64,000 bases of DNA from Dicaeum eximium (GCA_013396995.1 VWZP01003839.1:1491976-1555975); one strand, 5' to 3'. Counted from the stretch's first letter, positions 38,401 through 50,661 are shown. The notes: a model not told the origin generated them from the sequence alone. A program made the numbers and translations.

Positions 38401-39480
38401 GTTCTGCTCCCATCTCCTTCACTCTGCATTGGTGAATCACCAGAAAGCAATTGCAATGAGTCTGATAGTGAGGCCAACAGGCACTGATAGGAGCAGAGGA
38501 GCTATTAAGATTTCTTAGGAGATTTTCTGAAATTAGTTGTTTAAACAGACATGGGCAGCATTCACATGGATACACTCCATATCACATCAGCAGAGACTGA
38601 CATGAATTCCTTCCTTGTCATGCAAGGACCCCCTATTATTAACAGACTTTTGAGTGTTATTTCTTTCCCAAGAAATTCAAACCCAGTATGTTACTTTAAA
38701 TGGGTTTGGGTCTGGTGATGTCAAATCTATTTTAAATAAATTGGTCTGGACCATAAAGTTTCAGTAAAAATCTGCCTTTAAACAGGATCCTTCTGTTTTC
38801 CAGATTGTGCTATCAGGATCTAAGCTCGTTTCAGTTTTTTCTTACTATACTTATGAATTCTGAATATCTGAAGTAGTTTCAATTCATACAATAACTTAAT
38901 TCTTTTTTATACAGGCATACAAAGTATGAATAATGAATTGAAAGAATTGGAAAGAAAGAGCCTTAAAATTAATAGTAACTCTGGTTTCTCAAATATTGTC
39001 CTAAGTCTGTCTCTAAGGAATAGAGGAAATATTCCAACTCCACATGACGGAAAACTTTAATGCAGAGAACTCTCCACAGGACTGTTTTCATTTTGTAGTG
39101 TATTTTAAACATATGGACAGGGCAGACTGTTAATTATTTCTTCTCCTTTTGGCTCAGTTCCACATACAACTCAGCAAAAGCAGAGCTCTACAGACTATTC
39201 AGAGGACAATCAATGGCTCTGCATTTGCTGAGTGCTGAACAAAATCGATGAAAGGGTGTTGTGACTAGCTCTTGAGGCACTTGTTGGCCTGCAAAAAAAC
39301 CCCATCCATGCCCTTTCTGTCCCCAGCTGCTGCATCTTGCTCCTTCCCTGTTAGTTCAGAGGGGAAACACTTTGAGAAGAGATGGTTTAATGATCCTACA
39401 CATAATGCAGAAAAGATTATTCAGTGGGGTGAGGGGAAAGACTCGGCAGCTAATGAGTTCCATGTCCTTAAATGCTGCTG
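32458..39480. other. Long unique stretch, no gene recognised
   Basis: No gene is recognised. Frames of 116-133 codons at 33820-34200 (+) and 37504-37905 (-) lack recognisable domains. A run of 15 A lies at 35964-35978. The parts at 34800-35000 and 37180-37330 are AT-rich, repeat-free and dense in ATTA/TAAT cores, and could be conserved non-coding elements, which needs comparison to judge. Confidence 0.45.
35964..35978 (+). repeat. A15 homopolymer
   Basis: Fifteen consecutive A follow CAG. There is no recognisable retroposon body upstream, so it is either a simple homopolymer or the tail of something too diverged to see. Confidence 0.9.
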
Positions 39481-39800
39481 GATGCAACTTGAGCGACACG
39501 TGATGTGACCAGCGGGTATCCCTGGCTCCCGAGTGACACATGTAGGAAGATCTGGCTGCAGGAGCTGGAGATGTGGCAGCCCATGGCTGTGTGCAGGGCT
39601 CTTTGCTGCGCGCTGTTGGCTCTTGAGTGGTGGCAGCAGCAGAGGACCCGGACGGTGTCTCTGCTGCCTCCAGCTGCGCCTTGGCCGCCAGCAATGGCAC
39701 TGCCATCGGCAGGTGTGGGCCAGGAGGCTGCAGAAGCAGCTCTTACACCCATCTCTGCCTCAGCTGGGCTACTTTGCACCATGTCTGCAGGCACGAGGTG
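39481..39800. other. CpG-richer, GC-richer patch
   Basis: I count about a dozen CpG dinucleotides in roughly 310 bases, with GC near 60 percent. The CpG observed/expected ratio is about 0.4 by hand count, well above the surrounding sequence but short of a formal CpG island. Frames of 93-167 codons overlap here on both strands in several phases, as happens when stop codons are scarce. No start site, exon or domain is recognised. Confidence 0.35.
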
Positions 39801-39805
39801 ACAAT

Positions 39806-39860
39806 ACTAAATAACAATAATAACAACAATGGCAAAATCAACAAAAAAATATCATCATAT
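39806..39860 (+). repeat. AAT/AAC-rich simple sequence
   Basis: The string TAACAATAATAACAACAATG and following A-rich words form an imperfect trinucleotide repeat. It encodes an asparagine run in one frame, which inflates the overlapping open frame. Confidence 0.7.
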
Positions 39861-41579
39861 ACAGAGAGGGTGACAATATTAATAAACACCAAAGGTGAAC
39901 TCTGGGGATGCCCTTACCCACAGGGTCTGTTCCTCGCACAAAGGAGCAGTTTGTGCTGGTCTTTCCCAGTTTCTCCTCCCTATGGTCTCTCTCTGACAAT
40001 CACTTCAACACCTTCTGTTTCTCCTCTCCCATCAGGGCATGGTGTGTGCTGCAGCAGACTGGTGCTTATCCTTGTATCAGAGGACCAAGTAATGCATCTA
40101 CTTTTACCACTAAATCCTAAAATTCAATGAATATTTAATTACTACAGTGTTCTGTTACCAATCTTTTTATTCTGTTGCAAACATTTTTCACATATAGTGG
40201 GGGTAAGGTCTCTGCCTGATATAGTTTGTAGTCTGAACATAATCTGGAGAAAAGGAATGAAAAGAACAAAGTGTTGGAGTAATGGTTTCAAGATGACATA
40301 AAGAAACACTCAAAGGTTCCTGTGCTTTGTGGCTGAGAAGAGAACACATCAAGAAGGAAGGGAGAGCCACAGATTATGGAGCTATTACTCATTATTAAAT
40401 ATATATTTTGCACTGTTACAACCACCCTGAGATCTAAGCATACCTTGCAACCAACAACAAATTAAGCTGCATGCTGGCCCTTTGATAGTAATGACGGAAG
40501 ATGGAGGATTATGTACCCCTGGCCAGAAGAGACTATGGTTTGCTTTCAAAGAACTGTGGGGAAGGTTAATGTCAAGTTTAACATAATTGTCCAAATTAGA
40601 TGCATTAGTGGGATGGTGATAAGCATGACTCACAATGCTCAGATCTGCCTCACAGATACCATCCCTTCTCTCTCCTGAGTTTTAAGTCAGAAAGAAGTGG
40701 TAGCCATGTCAGATTCAAATCTTTCAGGGTAGCTGAGTCTCCAAAAAATATTCTCTGTGGCTTTCCTTTCCAAAAAACTAAATGTGACTTTAAATAAAGT
40801 GGATGAAATCCCTTCCCCTGTCTTCCTTTCATCTGATCTAGTTCTAGACTGAGCTCTTGATGATATGCCTGTACTCACTGCTGCTGCCTGGCATGTACCT
40901 GGCATAACAACAGCAGTTTTCCAAGGATCTCATGCCCAGGAAGGTAAGACCATGTTTGATCATCATAGGCACCCCAAACCCCTCCTGCCACCTCTCCAGA
41001 CTGCATTGGCCATGATGAGCTGGCACCATGATCCACAGGGACCAAAGGGAAGAGCACCAGGATGATCTCCATCCTGCAGAGAAGGGCAGAGCAACTTCCC
41101 TGGAGCAATGCCAGTCCCAGCCCTGGGGCCCTCTCTCAATGATGCTTACTGGCTGCTGACAAAATGGCAGGGGAAAGACACTGAAAAATCTAGTGGATGT
41201 GCAAAGTCCCCAGTCTTGTTGATGCATCAAGGAGTCTCCTGCACCCCTCCTCAGCAGCAGCTACTGACATACATCACCTCATGCATACCTGCAAATGTAT
41301 TTCCATGCCTAACTAACTGAAAAATTTCTACAATGGCAGCTATGAGAAAGGTTCACATGCTTGTTCTGCTTGGCTTTTGAGTCAGACATAACTCCTAAAT
41401 GCACAAGAGATGGACCCTGTTCAGTGATGTGTCAGGCTGTTTTCCCCCATAAATGAGTACTGAATAGTTGACTCTCACAATTAGAGGGTAAATATTATGT
41501 ATATAGATATGTTTCCCCTTTTTCCTTTTGTTCTTGAGGGATGGCTGGGGAAGCTGGTGCATTTGGAGGGTCGACTCTC
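39861..41579. other. Unique non-coding sequence
   Basis: No gene or repeat family is recognised. The frame at 40844-41230 (-, 128 codons) overlaps plus-strand frames and has no recognisable domain. Confidence 0.5.
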
Positions 41580-41593
41580 GTTACTATGGCAAC
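41580..41593 (+). promoter_or_regulatory. X-box-like palindrome (RFX factor site candidate)
   Basis: GTTACTATGGCAAC closely matches the X-box, two inverted half sites GTTRCC and RGYAAC, bound by RFX transcription factors in ciliary and MHC class II promoters. Only one base of the left half departs from the consensus. A CCAAT pentamer follows within about 15 bases. RFX sites are often distal enhancers too, and there is no CpG island or recognisable transcript start here. Confidence 0.4.
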
Positions 41594-42450
41594 ATCTAAC
41601 CTCCAATCAAGATGTCAGGAAGTGATTTCCACCACTTGACTGCGAAGAAGGAGTTGATAAAAAGGGGGAACATCCATTTTGAGGTTGAGCACATGGTAGG
41701 GAAAACCTTGCTCCCAGTGCCATGTTTCATTTTCTTTATTCAGTCTTCAGCTGTAATTTTTGATGAAGTTTTTAATAAACCTTTTTTTAAAATTTTGAAA
41801 GTAAGGATCATTTTCTCACACCCCAGCACCAAGCAGAAAGAGCAGTCTGATTTCAGCTGCACAGGATCACCTACTTATCCTTTAGGAAAAAAAATCCCTC
41901 ACTTTGTCAAGGGATCTTGGAGAGTACACACGGTGTTTCCTAGCTGGGACTGCAGCAATGCTAATGTGATTTACTGAAAATGTTGATCTTTCCTCCCATG
42001 GTCTTTCTTGTAGGATTTCAGTGTGAAGTAACAAATGAGAGGGGTTTAGGACTGGGTTCTCCTTCCCCTCCCTGGCAGAGCTGGCTGCAAGGCAGGCTGT
42101 GTCCTCCGTGTCTGGGTAGGTCAGAGCACAGCAGAGCACAGCACAGCTGGGGTGCCTGCCAGAGGGGGATGCACATGGGGAAGCACTCGCAGCGTAACAT
42201 CATGCCCTCAGATCATCACAGCCAGACACGCCAGTGATTTGCAGTCCTGTTCTTCACTACACTTTAACATCTCACCCCTCCAGAGATTTGAAGGGAGAAT
42301 AAAAATCCAAAGCCTGAGTGCTGGCAGGCAAAGCTGGCAGTGCTGAGCAGCTGCCCGGCAGTCTGCAGCACTGTCCCTTCCCCCAGCCGCCGCCAGCTGA
42401 TGTGCCAGTCTCATTGTGATGCTGCCTGTGTTTAGATTTCACCTTTATTT

Positions 42451-42460
42451 CCCCCCCCCC
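42451..42460 (+). repeat. C10 homopolymer
   Basis: Ten consecutive C are flanked by T runs. This is a likely site of length error or polymorphism. Confidence 0.9.
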
Positions 42461-45400
42461 ATTTTTTTACCCTTAGGCAAAATTTAGCTCTTGCATTTGT
42501 GTGAGGCTGAACTCTCCCCAGTCCCAGCAGCTGGAGGGTGCAGCCCTCAGCCCCAGGACTTCTGTCACCATTCCTGATGAGAGGCAATCACTCAAGGGGC
42601 TTCCAAATATGCAGAGCAAGACATTTGTATCAGCAACAAAAACATTTAATGCAAGCTTGAATGCATATTAGTTTGGAACACTGATTAGATCAAGAAATAA
42701 AGGAATCGATTAGCCAAATGTTTTGGGGAGCCAGCATTTTGTATCATTTATCATTCCTCAGCTAGCTTGAGTTGGAAGAGAAACTGATTGAATAATTGAG
42801 CATCACTTTGTCGCATACCAGTCCTGTTTGTGTCAGAGGTTTTGGCTTAGGGTCTACAAATGATTTGGCAAGTAATCCAGCTAGCTAAATATGACCTTTT
42901 CCTAAAAGGTGGCCAGGAAGTACTACTAAGGGCATCACAGTATGTGTGAGGGAAGCTGTTCCTGTTTCTCCACAGTGCTTTGGCTGCATAGTCCTGACTT
43001 GAGTGTTGGCCCCAGATAGTGCAAAAGCATTATTCTGTAAGTTTAAAATGAGGAGACTCAAACAGGAAACTCTAGTCCAGTGAAGGGAATCCCCAGGTAA
43101 AGGGGACTCCACAAACTCATGGGGAGGTAGGAGTCACTGAAGAGATGGCATGCCTGATGCAGATGGGGAGCAAGGGCTCCAGTGGAAGAGAGAGAGGCTG
43201 GAAATGCAAGAGACCAGCAGCAGCAGACACACAACACTACCCAGAGCCATCTTCAAGGAAAGAAATCTCTCCCCCTTTCCTTTAGAAATTGGAACTCAAA
43301 ACCCTTGCCTGCCTACATATAATGTTGGGCTGGAAAAACATGTTGAGGTCTACAGAAGTTCACTATAGAATGATTTCTCTGCTAGAGAAATGTAGATGTA
43401 AAGGCAATGCAGGAAAAGGCCTGGTTTTGATGCAAGGCTGTTGCATGGGTGCCCTCTCCCTGGGCTTTGCCTGCCCCCTCCCTCCCTCCCTGCACAGCCC
43501 CTGAACACATGTTGCTTCCTGGATCTTTCTAAGGATTATCATTTATCTGCCTCTCCACCAGCTTCTGCAGAGCCCACCCAGAGCAAGGCTGCCACACCAG
43601 TTATTGTTATCGCCCCCTGGAAACAAGGGGTGTGGGTGACTTTCCTATTTATATCCAGAGTTTGTCACTTTGAAAACATCCTTCACACCTCTCATTAAAG
43701 TGTCATTGGATGAGCACCAGTGCTGCTGTGACACTGGGCCATCTCAGCCTGTCAGTCCTAAACTATTAGGATATCCTGGTGAGAAAAAAGGGTGATTGCA
43801 GCTGAGCTTTGCCTGGTTTGTGGTACTGTACTGTACTCTAAATCACTGGAGGCAAAACTACTCTTGGTTTCAATATTAATTTCTTTTGTCTAAAAAAGGA
43901 AAGATATTGGTGAACAGCAAGAGCTAACTGTTCATAGACTAAAGAAAAGGAAGGTGATGTATAATGCACTCTAGGATGTAATTATTCATGTGATAGTAAC
44001 TTGAGTAGTTTCTGTCCTCTGTAAGACTCATTTTCCAGTAAACTGGAAGAAAATTTATTGAAGTCCATCCAAATAAATCAGTGGATTTATGCAATAATTT
44101 CACAATAAATCGATGTGTTATGATGCATGTGCACTGCAGTATGCCTATGGGAGCCAGCATTCCAGTCTGTACTTCACTGGACTCTCAGGTAACTAAGCCA
44201 TCACCTTTACTTCAGAAGGTTTCAGGTGTAAGGTCCCTGTCCTGCAAACTATCAGATGGCAGCTTTCTAGTCAAGGCTGGGGCGAGAGGCAGTGAGGCCT
44301 GTCAGAATTCCATCCTGAGCCCAGTACCTACACTGTGACAGCTAAATGATTCCACAGGCATCCCATCCTGCTGCCTCTCACTTCTTCCAACCAAGAGAAT
44401 GATATTGCACAGCTGATTAAGACAGGTCAGGAGATTGCAGTGAAGAGGAGAATAAATGCTTCTGCTGGCATCCTTAACAAGTACTGGGTTTAGCAGAGAA
44501 GACAGACTGCTATGGAAGAGATTCCAGCATAATTTTCTATCTAAAGTTGTTCCACTGGTCTTCAGCATATGCTAATGTGATCCCAATATTTATCATCACA
44601 GATTATTTATTCCGTTCTATGTAAAAGAATATTTGCTTCTAATAGTACACATAAGGCAAAAGGGTGTAAAATCAATCTTAAAAAAGAGATTTTTATCAGC
44701 ATATTCTAAAGGATACAGAGTACACTTAATGATACACTTGCAGATGGGGTGTTTAAAGCATCATGTACAGGCACCTTGCATTAAACAACTCTGGCAAAGG
44801 GATGGAGGCAAGCAGGATGCATAGATCCACCTTCTTTAGATTCCTTTGCCAGGTAGCTGGACCAGCTTAGAACAGGACTTTCAAACTCTGCAATCATATC
44901 TACATCCTTCATTCCTGCAGAAGCCTGTCAGATTAAGGGATGTGATATAGACTCTTCTGTCATAATAGAAAAGGGTTTATATGGGTTTTGCATTAAAGAT
45001 ATGATAAAGCTTTAAAAGGTTTGTACAACTGTATGCTAATCCTCGGCAAACAGATCAATATCAAGGTAAAAGGCATAATGTTTTTGCAGAAGGATGGATC
45101 AAGATGGATGTACTCAGATGAGAGGCAAGGCTACAACCAAGCTGCCAGGTGATGCTTGTAGAACAAAATCAAATAAGGAAAGATTTCTTTTTGCAGGCAT
45201 GGTAAAATTGTTTCTGTTCATCAGGAGCCATGTTAAACCTGGAACAGTCACATTTGATCATCTGACCTATCTGAATTGTTTAGCACATCAGGTTTCTGAG
45301 TAGCTTATTGCTCAGTGTTGCTTCATGGAAATTTATATTCCCTGGGAGAACACTGATATACACTTATGAACATCATTAAAAAATTAAATAACATTTAATC

Positions 45401-45975
45401 ATGTATGTCATGCAGAATTTATCAGTGGCAGTGGATATTTCACTGAGTAGGTTTTCCTCTGCTGTAAATCAGTACACAGGAGCAGAATAAAATACACTAA
45501 GATGAGAATGACTGTCTAATGTGGAGAGAGCATAGCAATCAGAAATGATGGTTCCTCAACTAAAAACAATTGGATTTTGCAGACATGCAGAGAATCTGCT
45601 ATATACTTGTGTCCTTGAAAAATATATTGATGGGATTACTGACTAGTCACAGCTTGCAAATAAGAATATTTCTGATCTATTCCACGGGGAAAAGGAGGGA
45701 GCAGGAGGACCTGGTGTGGATAAGGCACTTAATGAGTTATGCAATTGCACAGAGGAGCCTGACAAACACAGTGATGAGAAGAATGGGGGCATATTTTAAT
45801 ACTGGCCTTGACACAACAGATTAATTCTGTAGGCCCAGTAGATTATCTTTCTGTAGCCCTGGGCTACTCTCTCCCTTCCTCCTTCCCTCCAAGAAACCTT
45901 GCCCAGGCTGCCTGCATGTGAGAAATTACCAAGAGAGACACAGGTAGCAGAGGGCATGGAGCAGCCGGTCACTGG

Positions 45976-46012
45976 TAGGAGGAGGAGTTGGAGGAAGAGG
46001 AGGAGGAAGAGC
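45976..46012 (+). repeat. GGA-rich purine tract
   Basis: An interrupted AGG/GGA repeat with almost no pyrimidines on the plus strand. Such tracts can form triplex or slipped structures. It also produces Glu/Arg-rich chance frames on the plus strand. Confidence 0.8.
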
Positions 46013-46636
46013 AGTGGGACCAGCAGCTGGGCTGGGTGTGGGAAGGCAGGAGCAGGATCTGGGAGCTGGGCCTCGGGCAGGAGGGAAAGGCAGCTGTGGT
46101 CAGCTGTGCCCCTGGGGTAGGCAGGGCTGGTGCTCACTGCCTGCCCTGCATTCCCCATCAACACCGCTCGCTTGGCAGCTCCAAAGCCACCCCTTAAAAT
46201 CTCCCCAGACTGTCACAGCCCTGCAAGCCCTGCAAGGTCGCTGAATGCAAAGCAGGTAATGCAGCCATCTCCATCACTGTCAGGGCTGGGACAAGTCTGA
46301 AGCTCTGGCTTTCACAAGTTCTTCGGCAGAGCCCTGTCAGCCAAAGGGGAGTGGATTGGGTGCTGCTCCTTTTGTTCTTGAGCAAACACTTCCAAGATCC
46401 CGTCAGATACACATCTGCAAACACAATTACACATCCATCACCAGCAACTTAATTTGAACAGAGCAACACAGGTGTGTGAGAGACACCAGTAGCCTGAATA
46501 ATTTTTTCACTTGCTTCAGCAAATAAAATTCTCCCTTTTCCATGGGAGCAATTAAGTACTAAAATGTCTTCCCACCCATACAAGCAGTTTCAGGAGAGTA
46601 AAATACTTTGAGTTTAGGGTCCATTAAATCTGGGGT

Positions 46637-46664
46637 TATGTGAGCATGCATATGTGAGCATGCA
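46637..46664 (+). repeat. Perfect 14-base tandem duplication
   Basis: TATGTGAGCATGCA occurs twice in direct succession (46637-46650 and 46651-46664). The identity of the copies suggests a recent slip event. Confidence 0.9.
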
Positions 46665-46805
46665 TCTTTTTCAGCATAAAAGTTTTGTTTAAATGAGGAA
46701 ACTAAAAAGGACCAAAGAAACTAAATTTGGACTTTCCCCAGATTTTGCAGGTGTCAAATACATTTTGTCTCAGCAGACATCTTCACACTGACTCCAGAGT
46801 CATTG

Positions 46806-46836
46806 TACACACACACAGTTTCACACACACATACAC
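46806..46836 (+). repeat. Short interrupted CA repeat
   Basis: ACACACACA and CACACACACA are separated by GTTT. The repeat is too short to be a strong polymorphic microsatellite. Confidence 0.75.
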
Positions 46837-47688
46837 TCTTACACCAGCTATGCACTAGGGAGGCCATCTGTGTCTGTGCTGCCAAAGTGACATCCACTTC
46901 CTCAGCAAGTCCCTCATGTGGCAGACACCTTTGATTTACCACACTTCACTGTAAAGCACATGTGATACAGGCTCTGTTTGTTCCAAATTCTTGAGACATG
47001 TTATATTTTGTGTGGGATAAGTGCTAGAGGTCCGAGACACCTAACACACTCTGCACATGTCTTCTGCACACTCATTTCCATCCAAGATTCCCTACTCAGA
47101 GATATAGGGGCCATTGTGAGTTGACTGAGTAAACTACAAGCATGATTGGCACACATTGTGCCTCTTCACCACACCCAGCCCACACCATGCACTGTGTAGC
47201 ACAGGAGACTCTGGGCAAAGACTCTGGCCTGTGTTGCCACTTATCACCAAGAACCCTCCTTTCCTGAGATCTGGGAACTGGAGATGGTAACTGCTAATAA
47301 GCAAAGTGCTTACTTAGTTTCCTCCACCCTTTTCAGTCAAAAAGGAAAGGCAAAAGCAGAACAAGCAGTGGTAGGTGTAGGATGATGGGGTTAGCTAATT
47401 GAGCTCTTTGGCAATTTCACAGGTATGCAACTGCACAGCCTTGGTGGTGGCATGTAGTCACATATTTGCACAATGGTGTGAGGCAGCAGAAAGCTACCCA
47501 GATCAGAATGCAGTTACAGGTTTAATTCTGTCAGTGAGAAACTTGTTTGGTAATCCCTCATAACTCCAGGATTTAAAATAACGTTTTCCAAAGTCATTCT
47601 TCTTTCCTGAGAGGCCTTTCTGACACAACCAATATGTGTTACAGGGAGGCTTTGCCCCTAAAAGTCTTTGCATTGTCATTGCATTCAC

Positions 47689-47689
<1 letters not shown>

Positions 47690-47742
<53 letters not shown>

Positions 47743-47743
47743 A
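47690..47743 (+). repeat. (CAA)n microsatellite, about 18 units
   Basis: An uninterrupted trinucleotide repeat of about 54 bases, CAA on the plus strand and TTG on the minus strand. It encodes poly-Asn in one plus frame and poly-Leu in one minus frame, which explains the apparent frames at 47636-47818 (+) and 47503-47868 (-). Its purity and length make it the most likely variable-length locus in the window. Confidence 0.95.
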
Positions 47744-50130
47744 AGAGCCTGGGATGCACTGTGCCTGATGCTCAGTAATGACTGGACTAAATATCTGAGT
47801 TGGTTACTGCCCCAGTAGAGCTGGACCACAAAGACTCTGTAAGAACCCCAGCACACTTCTTTCCTCACAGAATCATTGGCATGAGTGGGGCTTCCAAATC
47901 CAGCAACTCACCAACTAACTTTATCCAAAAGAAAATCCAAATCCAAAAGAAAATCAAAATCCCCTGATTTAAGAAAAATGTGCTTTGTGTATTCCTTGTT
48001 CTAGCAACTCAGAAAGCAGCTGGATGAAATTTTATTAAAGTTATACTCCAGTCCTACTCTGCTCGCTGCAAATTTCCATACTCAGCTTTTAGATGAAGGA
48101 CACATTATACCTCAGACTGTAATGGGTGAGCAAAACCAAGATGCTTATGAGGAAGTGGATGTTGCCATTTTAAATAAAAGGGCTAATGTGAGGAAAGTTC
48201 TCAATTAGATTTACACTAGAAACAAAGTTTGTACAGGCAGAAGATGCCAAATTTTGGGACTTGACAACAAAAGCCTCTTACTGTAGGGCAAACCAGAATA
48301 CCCCCTGGTGAAGCTCTGCTTAAAATCTGAGCTCTTTGAAGGTAGCCACTATATGCCACATCTGCTAAAGAATTTGAATCTCAACAACAATGAACACCAT
48401 GAAGTTTAAACATCTGGGTTAACATCAAGATTTCTACTACTCTGAAGTCTTAATGTGTCACCATTCTCAAGCTCCTTGAGCAGCCTGAGAACTGCCATGG
48501 CCTTGTTGATCTTTAGCCATTGACTCTGTTTTGGGAAAACAACATTAATAACTGGGTTTGAGAACCACTTCTTCCCTAAGCATTCAAGGTGCTTTTGCCC
48601 TTCAAGCAGGGTGGATAGGACACTTTGTTTTGTTATTTCCAAACTAGGTCTCCTAGGTGTGTCTCCTGTCTTTTGTAAATGGGAGTGTTACCTCATGCAG
48701 CTGAGCAGCTATCTAGATTTCAAATTTTTTTCTGGTTGCTCATGCCCATGGCACCTCAGCCTTAGCATAAAGCTTAGCCACAGAATATACACTCCTTTTT
48801 TTGCATTCTCCTCCACTGCCTGCAGTGGGTCTGAAGAGAGTGAGAAACGAGTAAATGTAGGTTGAATATGTGGGGAACTGATAAAACTGAAACTGAGGAG
48901 CAGAAGATAAAGGAGAATGTGCTCAGAAAAGGTCACGCTCACTTCTGAGTCTGTGAGGGACTGGGCTTTTTAGTCTGTTTCCCAGCCTTTGAAAGATAAA
49001 TGGCTTTTCATCAGTGTGGGCAGGATCCCCCATGAGGAGAGCCCATCCTGGCTGCCCTCTGGGGATGCTGCTGCTCTCCTGGCCAGGACAGGACAGACAA
49101 CATCCCAGCAGGTCCTGTAGCTCCCAGCCTATTGTCATCCATCTGGATGCTGAGATACTCGCTCAGCAGGTTTGGCAGCTCATACAGCTTCTCATAAGAT
49201 AGTAGATAATTGCTCCTGGATTGTTGTGTGATGAGTAGGTAAGATAACAGGACTATTAAGCACTGTTTCATCACCACCCCCAAACCAGTATACCAGATAC
49301 TTCCTCTAAAAATACTGCTTCATCCCAAATCTAATAAACATATCTATCCTAAACTCCATCTGCTGTTACAGTGTTTAATTAATAGGAAAAATGGCCAGTG
49401 TTAGATTTGACAGTTCAGGTGTTAACTATCATGTACTAGGATCTGTTAATTACCTGTGAAGAAAAAAAAAAAGAGGTAAACAATTTGTGTTTTCACTCTG
49501 ACCAGATACAGTAATGATTTTTCCAAGCCTTCAAGCCAACTTCCTTAATGTTCTCCCCATAATTCATTAAGACTCCCATTCAGCAAGAGCCATAAACACA
49601 TGCATAATCCCAGTGTGACCATGGGTAGCTGCTGGCATTAACTGAAGGTGAGTGCCTCGCTGAAAGAGGGCCCAAGAGACCCAGGAGCAGCAATGCTCTG
49701 TAGACCTGTCTTTGGCAAGGGGAGGCAGTGGCTGGTCCCTCCTCACAGCTGCTTCAGACTGCAGGTGAAATTAATGAATTTTCCACCTGCCCAGGGCAGC
49801 AGGCAGCATTAGGCTATACTGCTTGGCCTGGAAGCTCTGTTTCCCCTCTCAGTCTCCAGTTCATCCCTGTCATCATCCCCATAGTACTGAGGATAACAGA
49901 AACTGGAAATTGCTATTTTAAAGCCCTTTTTTTGCTACAATCCCCAGCCTTCTGTGGCTGTTGGAAGGTCAAACCATATCCTGCCTCAGAGGAAACAAGA
50001 GGGATACACTGAGGTCACGCCAGTGGCAGTTAAGGGACAAGCCAGCGTCTCCCAGCCACTTGCCCTGGCCCTGGGCCAGCAGCTCCATGGTTTCCCTTGC
50101 TCTGCCACTGTGCAGCTCCCAGGGCAGGCC
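47744..50130. other. Unique non-coding sequence with a small duplication
   Basis: No gene is recognised. At 47923-47957 an 18-base unit, ATCCAAAAGAAAATCCAA, is followed by a near-identical second copy. A run of 11 A lies at 49462-49472. Confidence 0.5.
47923..47957 (+). repeat. Two-copy tandem duplication, 18-base unit
   Basis: The second copy of ATCCAAAAGAAAATCCAA differs by the loss of one C. This is a local duplication. Confidence 0.85.
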
Positions 50131-50661
50131 TTACCAGGAGTCATCAAGAGGCTGCAGGCCTCCTCTGCCACAAATAGGTGTGATACAGGATGAGGATGGT
50201 GTTAGGCAGTGCCAAACAGGCTGTGCTGCTGCCTGGTACCCACCTTGGCACAGGGATTGCACCCGGGGACAGTATCTGGGCACAAAGTGTTTTGCAGGAG
50301 ACTCTGCCACTGGCTGTTGCCTCCCAAACTGCTGGTGAGATGATGATGGTTTTATTATGGGTTTAGATACAATACATTGGCCACCAAGATCATCAGCTTT
50401 GATTGGACCATACCCTCTGACAAAACTCATAGCACAGCTAGCCAGAACACTGGCAAGCTGTAGTTTCACTGTGGAATACACCTTCAGAAGCTTCTGGGAC
50501 CTGGTCCATCTCTGAGCTTTGCCAGTAATGTGGAAAGTCTGCAGAGCAAACCACTGCAGCTCTGCTAGCTGATGCCCTGTGGCACTTTGCTGGTGGGAAA
50601 GTACTTTTGTTGATATGGTTTGTTTCATTTTAGTACTTGCAAGAGAGCTTTTTGGCTGCAT
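50131..50661 (-). other. Longest open frame of the window (176 codons), function unknown
   Basis: This minus-strand frame runs ATG to TAA and is preceded by an in-frame TAA four codons upstream. I recognise no domain, signal peptide or membrane segment. It contains stretches such as GYGPIKADDLGGQC and is rich in Q, S and P. The middle of the frame carries AATAAA on the minus strand. A 176-codon frame is near the upper end of what chance gives in 64 kb of mixed composition. The alternatives are a degraded retrocopy or an unannotated exon. Confidence 0.12.

Larger units (their letters stand above)
41594..47689. other. Long unique stretch, no gene recognised
   Basis: No exon or repeat family is recognised with confidence. 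The 121-codon frame at 41612-41977 (+) starts 18 bases after the X-box-like site, but it has no recognisable domain and no clear Kozak context. C10 lies at 42451-42460. The part at 42640-42800 is AT-rich with ATTAG/GATTGA-type words and may be a conserved element. A GGA-rich purine tract lies at 45976-46012, a 14-base perfect duplication at 46637-46664 and a short CA repeat at 46806-46836. Confidence 0.45.

Noticed and set aside
39468..40130. Cluster of overlapping frames of 93-167 codons on both strands
   Set aside because: Several phases on both strands are open together, as expected in a GC-rich stretch poor in stop codons; the longest one runs into an AAC/AAT repeat coding poly-Asn.
45090..45148. 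59-base frame after TTTTTGCAG, before CAG|GTGATG
   Set aside because: Two frames are open, the donor is suboptimal, and the peptide is not recognisable.
45968..46197. Glu/Arg-rich frames in three phases
   Set aside because: They are produced by the GGA-rich purine tract.
47503..47868. 121-codon minus-strand frame with a poly-leucine core
   Set aside because: The leucine run is simply the TTG strand of the (CAA)n microsatellite; the flanks show no protein resemblance.
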